Source: CAZHGD01 sp964531735 (lineage in GTDB: Bacteria; Armatimonadota; UBA10988). Taken from it: 64,000 nt of DNA. Made by a program: the position numbers and the translations under genes. Positions 25,384 through 34,226 of the stretch are shown here, piece by piece (within the stretch, counting starts at the first letter, position 1; the number at the start of each line of letters is the position of its first letter). The stretch lies in assembly GCA_964531735.1 (NCBI GenBank), contig CAZHGD010000013.1:15428-79427 (forward strand), written 5' to 3'. The notes beneath the pieces are model-generated. The model made no database searches and had not been told where the DNA came from. It saw only the letters and a program-made list of their open reading frames with translations.

Positions 25384-25794
25384 ATGAATGCAGTCATCCC
25401 CGACGCGGGATTCCACCACGTGGCGGTGCGAACCACCGACTATGAGCGGAGTCTGAGTTACTACCGCGATCTGCTCGGCATGGCCGTGGCGGCCGCTTGG
25501 TCCGCGCCCGATGGGCGGCAACTCGCCCTCCTCGACATCGGTGACGGCTCCTGCGTCGAGCTGATTGGTGCCGCTGCCGGCGCCGCGGCACCCGAAGGGC
25601 AGGCTGGCGCGCCGTACCTGCATCTGGCCATCCGCACGAGTGATCCGGATGTTGTCTGGCAGCGTGCAACGGCAGCCGGCTATGAGAGCGTTGTCGATCC
25701 GAAGGACGTGCAGTTGGGCGAGATGCAGGCCCGAATCGCGTTCTTCAAAGGGCCGAACGACGAGGTGATCGAACTGTTCAGCCCGCGGGCATAG
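25384..25794 (+). CDS. VOC (glyoxalase/bleomycin resistance/dioxygenase) superfamily protein
   Basis: 136 residues from ATG 25384, placed after the promoter at 25328-25356. The VOC fold is recognised by two beta-alpha-beta-beta-beta units: FHHVAVRTTDYERSLSYYRDLLGM at the N terminus (metal His12), DGSCVELIG in the first unit, LHLAIRTSDPDVVWQRA (second metal His near 80) and FFKGPNDEVIELFSP (metal Glu near 132). Members are glyoxalases, epimerases, dioxygenases or fosfomycin-type resistance proteins; the exact reaction is not deducible. A 10-bp stem-loop follows the stop codon. Confidence 0.88.
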   Translation: MNAVIPDAGFHHVAVRTTDYERSLSYYRDLLGMAVAAAWSAPDGRQLALLDIGDGSCVELIGAAAGAAAPEGQAGAPYLHLAIRTSDPDVVWQRATAAGYESVVDPKDVQLGEMQARIAFFKGPNDEVIELFSPRA

Positions 25795-25813
25795 GCGAGG
25801 CTCAGTCAGCGAG

Positions 25814-25838
25814 CGGCCAGAATGGCTAATTCTGGCCG
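25814..25838. terminator. Stem-loop after the VOC gene
   Basis: A perfect 10-bp inverted repeat, CGGCCAGAAT (25814-25823) and its complement (25829-25838), encloses a five-base loop 20 bases after the VOC stop. No clear T run follows. It could terminate the VOC transcript or serve as a protein-binding palindrome ahead of the response regulator gene. Confidence 0.45.
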
Positions 25839-25915
25839 TAACGATGAGGTGAGACCAACAGTCTGAAGCTCAGGCGCCGGAGTTCGCGCTGAGCGGCGCG
25901 GCGGCGAGGCCAGTG

Positions 25916-26302
25916 ATGAGCCGCTTCAAGGTATTGCTGGTTGAGGATGACGTCGGTGTGCGCGAGGTACTGTCCGCGTACCTCGCCGTCGATGGCTATG
26001 ACGTCGTCGAAGCCGGCGACGGCGTCGAAGGGCTGGACTTGGCCATCAGCGACGCGCCCGACCTGATCGTCACCGACATCATGATGCCCAACCTCGATGG
26101 GCTCGGGTTGGTCAAGCGCTTGCGGCAGGACGACACGCTGCGGCAGATCCCCGTCCTGCTCATCTCCGGGCACTGCGATTCGCCGGGCAACATGAACACC
26201 GACCCGCACAACGGGCAAGTGGCTTTCCTGCCCAAGCCGATCAGCCTCGGTGGCTTCCTCGCCGCCGTTCACAAACTGCGTCGGACCAAAGCCCAGGTCT
26301 GA
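25916..26302 (+). CDS. Single-domain response regulator (receiver only)
   Basis: 128 residues, one receiver domain and no output domain. The acidic pair is in LLVEDDVGVRE, the phospho-acceptor is D54 in VTDIMMPNLDG, and the conserved lysine is in FLPKPISLGG. The start is ATG 25916; a GTG codon immediately before it is also in frame. Proteins of this kind relay phosphoryl groups or act by protein contact, in the manner of CheY or Spo0F. It could serve either of the two histidine kinases in the window, but no kinase is adjacent. Its stop is two bases from the stop of the convergent DUF4838 gene. Confidence 0.9.
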   Translation: MSRFKVLLVEDDVGVREVLSAYLAVDGYDVVEAGDGVEGLDLAISDAPDLIVTDIMMPNLDGLGLVKRLRQDDTLRQIPVLLISGHCDSPGNMNTDPHNGQVAFLPKPISLGGFLAAVHKLRRTKAQV

Positions 26303-26304
26303 GG

Positions 26305-29295
26305 TCACTTCACGCGCACGAACTCGAAACGGTCGATCCAGACGCCCTTGACCGCGCTCTTCTGCGTCTTGAGGTCGAACCGGCCGGGCCCGGCCCAGAC
26401 CCAGTGATCGGTCTCGGGTACCCAGGCGGTCAGGTCGTACCACTGGTAGCCATCCTTCACCGCGGTGACCGGCACGTTGACCTCGCCCCAGCCGCGGCGG
26501 CGCACCGTGTCGTAGACGCCGGCCCAGAAGGCCAACCCGGTGTCGGCGGCCCTTTCGACCCGAATGCGCGCGCGCGCCTGGTACTTGGCCTCGGGGACGA
26601 ACATCCGCGCATCGATCAGGTACTGCACGCACCACTCGTAGTGCGTGTTGGTCATCATCATCGCATAGCCGTCGGTGGCCGCAGCGTCGGGCACCAGGTC
26701 GCCCCAGGTGCCGGGCCGGCTGATCGAGATGAATGCGCTGGGCACGACGATGCGGTCGGCGCGATGCGCGTCGACGGCTTCGCCCGGCCGTGACGGCAGG
26801 TCGGCGACCTTGGCCAGCGGTGACATCTCCAGCGGCAGGCGCAAGGGCTGGCCGGGCACCAGTGCCGCCGGCACCACCAGGTACAACCGGACCAGGGCCG
26901 GATCGGTGCCGACCTCGACCAGCAGGCGTTCGGCGGTGACCTCGGGCAGCGTCAGCCGGAGCCCGCGGCCGCCGGCGCCGGCGATGGTCAGCGCGCCCTT
27001 CAGTTCGTTGCCCGGAATGCTCCAGGTCGCGCGTGTCTGGTCGGCCGGCACCACGAGCGTCCGCCAGTCGCCCGTGCCGACGCGCAGATGGACGACGGCC
27101 GTGGGTCCGACGTCGAGCGCACAGCGCCAGGTGAGGGCCGTTTGGCGCGCGCCGGCCACCGACCATTCGGTCGATAGGCGAGCCGTGTCGGCCGTGACCG
27201 TGACCACGCGATCGGTACGCTCTCGCCCGTGGCCCTGGCGTCGGAGCACGAGCCGGCCGGGCTTGTTCTCCAAAGTGCGGTAGCTGGCCTCGTCGGGTCG
27301 GTTCAACCGGAAGCGGCCCTCGATGGTGTCGACACCGCCCGCAGCCGAGCTCACGTACTCGGCGCCGTTGAGGGTCAGCGAGAGCAGCGCGCCGTTGGCC
27401 TCGCCAATCGCGCCGGCAGACAGCGCGCCGCTACTGACCCGCTCCATCGGCATGCCGGCGGTCCGCGAGCGGTAGAGCGAGAGCACCGCCCGGTGCCGCT
27501 CTTCGCTCTCCGCAATGCGCATGCGGCCCTCCTCGAGCCGCCGCAGCGCCTCGGTCGCCAGCTCGGCGTAGGCCGGGTCGACTCCCTCGGCGCGCAGCAC
27601 GCCGTCGCGCAGCACGCGCTTCACCTTCATCGCGGGCCAGCGCTCCAGCTTCGCGTAGAGGACCGGCAGGCCGCTCATCCGGACGCGGTAGAGCGCCTTC
27701 GGGTCGTCCTTGACCCGGCGCTCCGCCTCGGCCCACAGCTTGGTCGCGCGCTCGAAGAAGGCGTCGCTGTAGAACGGCGACTTCATCGACTGCCAGATGA
27801 ACAGGTGGGTCTTCTCGTCCTTGACCAGCGCCTGGAGCTCGTCGAAGTAGGTGCGGACCGGTTCGGCGGCCGCACCGTAGTAGCCACTGAAGAAGTCGTC
27901 GTAGAGCTTGTCGACGCTCTGGTCCGGATTCCAGAGCAGTTGCGCCAGCAGCCAGCCACGCAACTCGCCGAACTCGCCGTGCGCGCCCTGGTAGGCGCCT
28001 TGCTCGAACAGGCCGACCACATGGTTGTCGCGGAAGAACTGCACGTTGCCTTGCAGGCAGCCGAAGTTCGGGTGCGGACCGACGTAGTGGCCGAAGTTGG
28101 TAGTGTAGTCCCAGACGTAGAGCTTGTCGGTCATGCCGGACCAGCCGCGGATCTCCTGCACGAACCGCTTGTTCTGCTCGTGCTGGCTGAGCGGCAGCGG
28201 CTTCGAGAAGTCGCACTCGATGCTGCACAGCCGGGGCACCACATTGCGCCGCGGCGAGAGCGTCTTGGGCGGGCGGCGGGTGTACTGGTAGGCCAGCGTC
28301 TCGATCCACACGTTGGGGAACTCGCGCTCGACGGCCTCGGCGATCTGGTTGACCGCAAACAGCAGCGAACCGGCGGGAGTGCCCTCGCGCTCGTCGATGG
28401 CGCGGCACCGCGCGCAGGTGCAGTTGTTGCCCCAGTCGTTCTGGCTGACGCTGAACAGCTTGCCGGTCGGGTCCTTGCGGATCCGGGCCAGGACCCGCTC
28501 GGTGAGGATGCGGATGACGTCCGGATGGGTCCAGCAGAGCTGCGCGTGCTCGGCGACGCGCTGGCCCTTGAGCTCGCTGTAGTACTCGGGGTGCGGGCCG
28601 AAGAACTCCTCGGGCGGCATGAGCGGGTAGGCGGTGTGGACGAACAGACCGCCGCCGAAACGGATCTTGCCGCCGTGGCGCGCTTCGAGCCGCATGGAGC
28701 TGCCGTTGGCCTTGTTCCGGGCGGCCTGGTCGCCGTCGAACATGTCCCACCAGAACGGCTCGCGCATCGCGAAGGCGGGGGTCTGGGTCTCGTCCAACTC
28801 CGGCAGCGTCCAGGTCTTGCGCTGTGGGATGACGCTGTGGAAGCTGGCATACCAGCGGCAGCCGCCGTACTTGCTCAGCAACTCGTAGACACCGTAGAGC
28901 GTGCCGCGGACCGGGGAGCCGAGGATGAGCAGCTGCCCACGGCGCGTCACCAGTCGGAAGCCGTCATCGCCCAGCTTGCCCAACTCGAGCGGTGCGCCGA
29001 GCGCCGCCGCGGAATGGCGGGTCTCACCGAGCAGGATGGCCTTGGCCGGCAGCGGGGCCTCATCGCTGATGATGGCCAGTTCGGCGCCGGTCATCTGCTT
29101 GGTGAAGCGGCGGAGTTCCTCGGCGGCATGGAGCTGCGAGGGAGAGGCCTGCGCGGGCCGGACGATCTGGTAGGCGGAGGCACCGTCGCGTGCCAGCTCC
29201 AGGCTGTTCTGTGCACCAGCCTGTCGTGCCAAGACCGCACCGGCGGCCACGGCGGCGCCCGTGCGCAGGAAGTCGCGTCGATCGATCCCGGCCAT
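26305..29295 (-). CDS. Tat-exported DUF4838 protein, probable glycoside hydrolase-related
   Basis: 996 residues from ATG 29295, chosen because GGGAG lies eight bases upstream and the start gives a twin-arginine signal (DRRDFLRTGAAVAAGAVLA). A beta/alpha N-terminal domain of the type found before glycosidase barrels spans about 40-160 (IVRPAQASPSQLHAAEELRRF, LLGETRHSAA, LLILGSPVRGTLYGVYELL). The DUF4838 catalytic-like region spans about 220-490 and shows FSVSQNDWGNNCTCARC, YQYTRRPPKT and VPRLCSIECDFSKPL. A helical region follows to about 620, and the C-terminal 350 residues are beta-sandwich-like, ending in FDLKTQKSAVKGVWIDRFEF. The protein probably acts outside the cytoplasm on polysaccharide. 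A weak promoter (TTGACA at 29344-29339, then CATATC) may drive it. Confidence 0.88.
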   Translation of the reverse strand: MAGIDRRDFLRTGAAVAAGAVLARQAGAQNSLELARDGASAYQIVRPAQASPSQLHAAEELRRFTKQMTGAELAIISDEAPLPAKAILLGETRHSAAALGAPLELGKLGDDGFRLVTRRGQLLILGSPVRGTLYGVYELLSKYGGCRWYASFHSVIPQRKTWTLPELDETQTPAFAMREPFWWDMFDGDQAARNKANGSSMRLEARHGGKIRFGGGLFVHTAYPLMPPEEFFGPHPEYYSELKGQRVAEHAQLCWTHPDVIRILTERVLARIRKDPTGKLFSVSQNDWGNNCTCARCRAIDEREGTPAGSLLFAVNQIAEAVEREFPNVWIETLAYQYTRRPPKTLSPRRNVVPRLCSIECDFSKPLPLSQHEQNKRFVQEIRGWSGMTDKLYVWDYTTNFGHYVGPHPNFGCLQGNVQFFRDNHVVGLFEQGAYQGAHGEFGELRGWLLAQLLWNPDQSVDKLYDDFFSGYYGAAAEPVRTYFDELQALVKDEKTHLFIWQSMKSPFYSDAFFERATKLWAEAERRVKDDPKALYRVRMSGLPVLYAKLERWPAMKVKRVLRDGVLRAEGVDPAYAELATEALRRLEEGRMRIAESEERHRAVLSLYRSRTAGMPMERVSSGALSAGAIGEANGALLSLTLNGAEYVSSAAGGVDTIEGRFRLNRPDEASYRTLENKPGRLVLRRQGHGRERTDRVVTVTADTARLSTEWSVAGARQTALTWRCALDVGPTAVVHLRVGTGDWRTLVVPADQTRATWSIPGNELKGALTIAGAGGRGLRLTLPEVTAERLLVEVGTDPALVRLYLVVPAALVPGQPLRLPLEMSPLAKVADLPSRPGEAVDAHRADRIVVPSAFISISRPGTWGDLVPDAAATDGYAMMMTNTHYEWCVQYLIDARMFVPEAKYQARARIRVERAADTGLAFWAGVYDTVRRRGWGEVNVPVTAVKDGYQWYDLTAWVPETDHWVWAGPGRFDLKTQKSAVKGVWIDRFEFVRVK

Positions 29296-29313
29296 CTGTT
29301 CAGCTCCCGCGCG

Positions 29314-29344
29314 GATATGTGCCACGCGCGGGCCGGCGTGTCAA
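29314..29344 (-). promoter_or_regulatory. Possible promoter for the DUF4838 gene
   Basis: On the minus strand TTGACA (29344-29339), 19 bases, then CATATC (29319-29314), within the 143-base gap to the divergent GH2-like gene. The spacing is longer than ideal. Confidence 0.25.
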
Positions 29345-29438
29345 CCCGGATCGAGCGGGCCGGTGCGCCGGGTGCCCCAGCAACTCGTGGCAGGACAGTG
29401 CCGCACCAGGGCCAAACCAGGCGCTACGGAAGAACGAT

Positions 29439-32400
29439 ATGCGCTCCCTGGTTATGCTCCTTGCCGCGCTCGGAGTGGCCTGTGCCCAGAGCGATGTGGG
29501 CCGTGAGTTGGTGACCAACGGCAGCTTCGAGGCCCACACCAAGGAGGCGCAGTGGCCGGATGGCTACCAAGGCGACCGGCGCGCGGTGCAGTACTTGGCC
29601 GAGGACGGCAACCGCTTCGTGCGCATCGAGAGCCGCGTGCCGGGGCAAGCCACCAACGGCTCGGTCGGCCAGACGCTGCGGATCGCGCCCGACTGGTTCC
29701 GCTTGCGCGTGCGCATCAAGGTGCGGCTGAAGGACGTCGTCCGTGGCACCGAGGGCTGGCATGACGCGCGCGTCGCCATGAGCTTTCACGACGCTGCCGG
29801 CAAGCAGGTGGGCGGCTGGCCCAACGTGATGAACTGGTCTGGCTCCACGGACGGCTGGACCGTGCAGGAGCGGCTGTACAAGGTGCCCGACGGCGCCACC
29901 GAGTTGCGCATCACGCCGGCGCTGTTCAGCGCCACCGGCCGCGTCGATTTCGACGATTTCTCCGTGACCGTGGTCTCGCTGCGCCCTAAGCTGGAGGACG
30001 CGCCGCTGCCGGAGGGCGTGGTGGCCGAGTGGGGGCTGGCGAAGGCCTGGCGCGAGCGAACGGGTCAGCGCGAGCGCGTCTGCCTGAATGGGCTCTGGCG
30101 CTTCTGTCCGCAGCTCGGGGCTCTGCCGGCAGCGCCCCGGCGGCCGGCGAATGGGCAAGGGTGGGGCTGGCTGAAGGTGCCGGCGGCCTGGCCGGGACGC
30201 GGGCTGGAGGTCACCAAGCCGCTGGGTCCGGACATCTGGGAGAACCTGTTCGAGTGGAGCAAGCTCACCGCGGGCTGGTACGAGCGCGAGATCACGGTGC
30301 CTGCGGACTGGGCCGGGCGCAAGACCGCGCTGACCATCGACATGCCGCAGACCGAGGCCCTGGTCCTCGTGGATGGCCAACCAGTCGGCTCGGTGCGTTG
30401 GCCGGCCGGGCGGGTGGATCTGTCGGGCGTGCTCCAGCCCGGCCAGCAGGCGCGGTTGACGGTGCTGGTGACGACGGATCCGCTGGCCAAGGAGCGGCTG
30501 GTGGCGATGCGCGAGGACTTCGTCGAGAAGATCCGCGCCGAAGTGCGGTTCCGCGGTCTCTGCGGCGACCTGTTCCTGGTCGCCGAACCGAGCGGAGCGC
30601 GGCTGGGCACTGTCCAGGTGCGACCGTCGGTGCGGCGCCAGGCACTGGGCCTGAGCGCGCGGCTGGCCGACCTGGACGCCGGTGCCACGTACCACCTGGA
30701 AGCCGTGGCCAGTCGCAACGGCGAAGAGGCGTGGCGCGGGCGTAGCGGCACGCTGGGCGGGGCCGGACAGGGCGACTTCACCTGCCAGTTGCCGTGGCCG
30801 CAACCGGCTCTGTGGGACTTCGAGCGGCCGAACCTCTACGACCTCGACGTGTCGCTCCGCAATGCCGCCGGCGAAGTGCTCGACACCATGCGGACGCGGT
30901 TCGGCTTCCGCGAGTTCTGGATCGAGGGCCGCGACCTGATGCTCAACGGGCGGCCGGTGCACTGGCGCGCCGCCGACTACCACGCCGTGTCGCACGATGG
31001 CGGCGTCACCAAGCCGTTCGCGAGGCGCGCCTTTGCGCGCCTGCGCAGCCTCGGGTTCAACTTCATCATTCTGGGCAACTACGGGCTCGATCCGGGCCAG
31101 ACCCCGGCGTTCGGCGAGTTGCTGGAGGCCGCCGACGAGGCCGGTTTCGCGCTCTCGTTCAGCCTGCCGCACGTGTTCAGCGAGTTCACCGACCGCCGCC
31201 AGGGCCTCGGCGACGACTGGCAGAAGGTGGCCCGCTACGCGGTCGAAACGGTGGGCAACCATCCCAGTGTCCTGGCCTATGCAGCCAACCACAACCGCTT
31301 GGGCTACTACGGCGACCAGAACCCCGAGAAGATGGATGGCGTGCACCAGCACGAGCCGCCGAAGGCGGCGAGCCCCTGGTTCTACCAGGGCCGCGAACGG
31401 GCGGCCGAAGGCGAGGCGTTCGTGCGCCGCCTCGATCCCACGCGCGAGCTGTACCACCACCAGTCCGGGCACATGGGGGCGTGGCACACGGTCAACATCT
31501 ATCTCAACTGGAGCCCCGCGCAGGAGCGCAGCGAGTGGCTCAGCCACTGGGCGCAGAGCGGGCGCAAGCCACTGTTCTTCGTGGAGTGGGGGCCACCGCA
31601 CCAGGCCTCCTGGGGCGGACACCGCCAAGGGCCGTTCATCTGGCGGAACAAGGTCAACTCGGAGCCACTGGCGGTCGAATACGGCGCCATGCACACCGGC
31701 GATGCGGCCTACGAGCCGGACCCGGTCGCCGAACGCTATGTGGACACCTACGAACGCGTCTATGCCAAGCGCGAGCCGTTCCACATCAGCCAGGTGTTCA
31801 GCCCGCTGTGGGGTGCGGTCCACGAGCGCAACTACATCGAGCTGAAGTCGCTCTACACCGACATCGTCTGGCCGCGCCTGCGCACCTGGGGCATCTCGGC
31901 GATTCTGCCGTGGGACCAGGGCGATGTCGCCCTGGCACCGGGCGACTCCGCTGCCGAGTACCCGGTCGCCACTGACTGGGCGGCACTGCAGCGGCCCGGG
32001 CGCGCGCCGGACTTCGAGCGCACCGGTGGCGACTACTTCCAGTCGCGGCGCGAGAACTGGATGCTGACGTCGTTCGGCCGGAGCTTCCAGCGCTGGAACC
32101 AGCCGGTCATCGCCTACCTGGCCGGCGCGCCGGAGCGCTTCACCGAGCGCGAACACAACGTGCGCCCGGGGCAGCGAATCACCAAGCAGGCCATCCTGGT
32201 GAACGATAGCGCCGACACCGTGACGGCCGCGTTCTCCTGGTACCTGACCGTCGGCCGGACGACCTTGGCGACTGGCGACGGCACGCTGACGGCACCGGCG
32301 GGCGGGCAGCAGCGCGTGCCGTTCACCGTGACCGTGCCGGCCGAGCCGCGCGGTGAGTTCACGCTGTCGTTGGTGGTCCGCCTGCCCGAGCCGCAGGCCG

Positions 32401-34214
32401 ACTCGCTCAAGTTGCACTCGTTGGCGGCGCAGCCGGCACACGAGGGCCGTCTGGCGGTGTTCGATCCGCACGGGCTCACGCTGGCTGCGCTCAAGGCGGC
32501 CGGCGTGGCCGCCACGCCGGTCACCGCGGAGAGCAACCTGGAAGGGTTCGACGGCTTGGTGCTTGGGCGTGAGGCGATCACGCTCGACAACCGCCTGCCG
32601 GACCTGGCGGCGCACCTCGCGCGCGGCGGGCGCGTGGTGGTCATGGAGCAGTCGGAGCAGGCGCTCACGCGTCGTTGCGGGTTCCGCTGCAACGATCCGT
32701 CGTTGCGGCAGGCCTTCGTGCGGGTCGCCGGCCATGTGGCGCTGGACGGTCTGACGAACCCGCTGCTCGCCGACTGGTGCGGCTCGGCGACGCTGTTGCC
32801 GGACAGACTACCGCTGCCGGCGGCGGAGTTGAGCGACCCGCCGAAGGACTGGCTGGGCTTCGCCAACACGCGCGTCTGGAAGTGGGGCAATGCCGGCCAG
32901 GTGGCCTCGGTGGTGATCGAGAAGCCACAGCGCGGTGACTTCACCAGCGTGATCGAGGGCGGCTTCGACCTGCAGTACGCCGCACTGCTGCAGCAGCGCC
33001 TGAGCGTTGGCGAGATCCTCTGGTGCCAGATGGATGTGACCGGACGCACCAAGGCGGATCCGGCGGCCGAACAGCTCTTCGCCAACCTGCTCTCCTGGTG
33101 CGGCCAGCGGCTCAAGCGGCGACCCGCCTTGGTGGCGCGGTATGTGGGCGGCGAGGACGGTGCGGCACTGCTGCGGTCGCTGGGCGCCCAGCACACCATC
33201 GTGCCGGCGGCGTCCGCCGCGGGCGACGGCGTGGTGGTCGTCGGGCCGGGCGTCGGTGCCTCGCTCGGCCCGCACAAGGCCGCCATCAGTGCCGCGGTCG
33301 AGCGTGGCGCGACGGTGGTGGTGCTACCGCAGAAGGCCGACGGTCTGACCGGCTGGCTGCCCTTCGAGGTGCAGACCAAGACCGACCGGCGGACGGTGTC
33401 ACCGGTGCCGGCCGGGCGCTGGTTCGTCGGACTCGGGCCGGGCGACCTGCACTGGCGCGGGCGGCGCGAGGTGCTGTTGGTGGGCACCGACGGCCTCGCG
33501 CCGAACGTGGTCAACGCGGTGCCGCACGGACGGGGCGCATACGTGTTCTGTCAGGTTGTGCCGACCGACTTCGACTACCGCGACGAGTACCGCGTCTACC
33601 TCAAACGCACGGCCAACCGTACGGCCGTGATGCTCAGTCGCCTGCTGGCCAACGCCGGCGCGGCCTTCGAGACGCCGGTGGAGGGCTGGACCACGCCGGC
33701 GCCGCCGCCGGCCGAACTGGCTGGCGAGTGGCAGGCGGTGCGCGATGAGCAGGGCCGGTTCCAGGTCGGCGACCTGGTGCCGACGCTGCCGTGGCGCAAG
33801 CTGAACGTGCCGGGCACCTTCGAGGCGCAGGTGCCCGAGTGGGCCAACTACGACGGCGTGATCTGGTACCGTCGTACCTTCGAGTGGCGCGGGCCGACCG
33901 ACCGGACGGCGACGCTGCGGCTGGGCAAGGTGGACGACGAGGACTGGACCTTCGTCAACGGCGAAGCGGTCGGTCACATCGGCCAGGACACCCATCCCAC
34001 CAACTACTGGTCGGCGCCGCGTCTGTATGCGCTGCGGCCCGGTCTGCTGAAGGCCGGCGCCAACACCATCGTGGTGAAGGTGCGTGACCTGCGTCAGAGC
34101 GGCGGGATCGTCAGCGGGCCGGTGGACGTGCGACTGCCGGACCGCTGGCTCAGCTCGTACTACCTGGACACGCCCGCGCAACTCGACGACCCGTACCGCT
34201 ACAACCGCTGGTAA
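29439..34214 (+). CDS. Very large exported glycoside hydrolase family 2-like protein
   Basis: 1591 residues from ATG 29439 (GGAAGA seven bases upstream; cleavable signal MRSLVMLLAALGVACAQ). A carbohydrate-binding-like sandwich (about 18-185) is followed by a GH2 sugar-binding domain (about 210-370), an Ig-like linker and a TIM barrel (about 490-850) that begins FREFWIEGRDLMLNGRPVHW. The predicted nucleophile is E716 in LFFVEWGPP. At the place where GH2 enzymes have NE (acid/base), this protein has N617-H618 in YAANHNRLG. The remainder contains a Rossmann-like, beta-galactosidase-trimerisation-type region and a C-terminal sandwich (about 1425-1575, VPGTFEAQVPEWANYDGVIWYRRTF). The UroD-like gene starts 12 bases downstream, so both lie in one operon. 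Confidence 0.85.
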   Translation: MRSLVMLLAALGVACAQSDVGRELVTNGSFEAHTKEAQWPDGYQGDRRAVQYLAEDGNRFVRIESRVPGQATNGSVGQTLRIAPDWFRLRVRIKVRLKDVVRGTEGWHDARVAMSFHDAAGKQVGGWPNVMNWSGSTDGWTVQERLYKVPDGATELRITPALFSATGRVDFDDFSVTVVSLRPKLEDAPLPEGVVAEWGLAKAWRERTGQRERVCLNGLWRFCPQLGALPAAPRRPANGQGWGWLKVPAAWPGRGLEVTKPLGPDIWENLFEWSKLTAGWYEREITVPADWAGRKTALTIDMPQTEALVLVDGQPVGSVRWPAGRVDLSGVLQPGQQARLTVLVTTDPLAKERLVAMREDFVEKIRAEVRFRGLCGDLFLVAEPSGARLGTVQVRPSVRRQALGLSARLADLDAGATYHLEAVASRNGEEAWRGRSGTLGGAGQGDFTCQLPWPQPALWDFERPNLYDLDVSLRNAAGEVLDTMRTRFGFREFWIEGRDLMLNGRPVHWRAADYHAVSHDGGVTKPFARRAFARLRSLGFNFIILGNYGLDPGQTPAFGELLEAADEAGFALSFSLPHVFSEFTDRRQGLGDDWQKVARYAVETVGNHPSVLAYAANHNRLGYYGDQNPEKMDGVHQHEPPKAASPWFYQGRERAAEGEAFVRRLDPTRELYHHQSGHMGAWHTVNIYLNWSPAQERSEWLSHWAQSGRKPLFFVEWGPPHQASWGGHRQGPFIWRNKVNSEPLAVEYGAMHTGDAAYEPDPVAERYVDTYERVYAKREPFHISQVFSPLWGAVHERNYIELKSLYTDIVWPRLRTWGISAILPWDQGDVALAPGDSAAEYPVATDWAALQRPGRAPDFERTGGDYFQSRRENWMLTSFGRSFQRWNQPVIAYLAGAPERFTEREHNVRPGQRITKQAILVNDSADTVTAAFSWYLTVGRTTLATGDGTLTAPAGGQQRVPFTVTVPAEPRGEFTLSLVVRLPEPQADSLKLHSLAAQPAHEGRLAVFDPHGLTLAALKAAGVAATPVTAESNLEGFDGLVLGREAITLDNRLPDLAAHLARGGRVVVMEQSEQALTRRCGFRCNDPSLRQAFVRVAGHVALDGLTNPLLADWCGSATLLPDRLPLPAAELSDPPKDWLGFANTRVWKWGNAGQVASVVIEKPQRGDFTSVIEGGFDLQYAALLQQRLSVGEILWCQMDVTGRTKADPAAEQLFANLLSWCGQRLKRRPALVARYVGGEDGAALLRSLGAQHTIVPAASAAGDGVVVVGPGVGASLGPHKAAISAAVERGATVVVLPQKADGLTGWLPFEVQTKTDRRTVSPVPAGRWFVGLGPGDLHWRGRREVLLVGTDGLAPNVVNAVPHGRGAYVFCQVVPTDFDYRDEYRVYLKRTANRTAVMLSRLLANAGAAFETPVEGWTTPAPPPAELAGEWQAVRDEQGRFQVGDLVPTLPWRKLNVPGTFEAQVPEWANYDGVIWYRRTFEWRGPTDRTATLRLGKVDDEDWTFVNGEAVGHIGQDTHPTNYWSAPRLYALRPGLLKAGANTIVVKVRDLRQSGGIVSGPVDVRLPDRWLSSYYLDTPAQLDDPYRYNRW

Positions 34215-34226
34215 GGAGCAAGGCTG

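Noticed and set aside
27229..29514. Open frame of 761 codons opposite the DUF4838 gene
   Set aside because: Shadow of a gene with Tat signal and DUF4838 motifs; no domain in this frame.
29424..32735. Long open frame of 1103 codons on the minus strand opposite the GH2-like gene
   Set aside because: It lies wholly opposite a gene with clear homology, has Arg/His/Gln-rich low-quality composition and no recognisable domain. Such antisense frames are common in GC-rich coding DNA.
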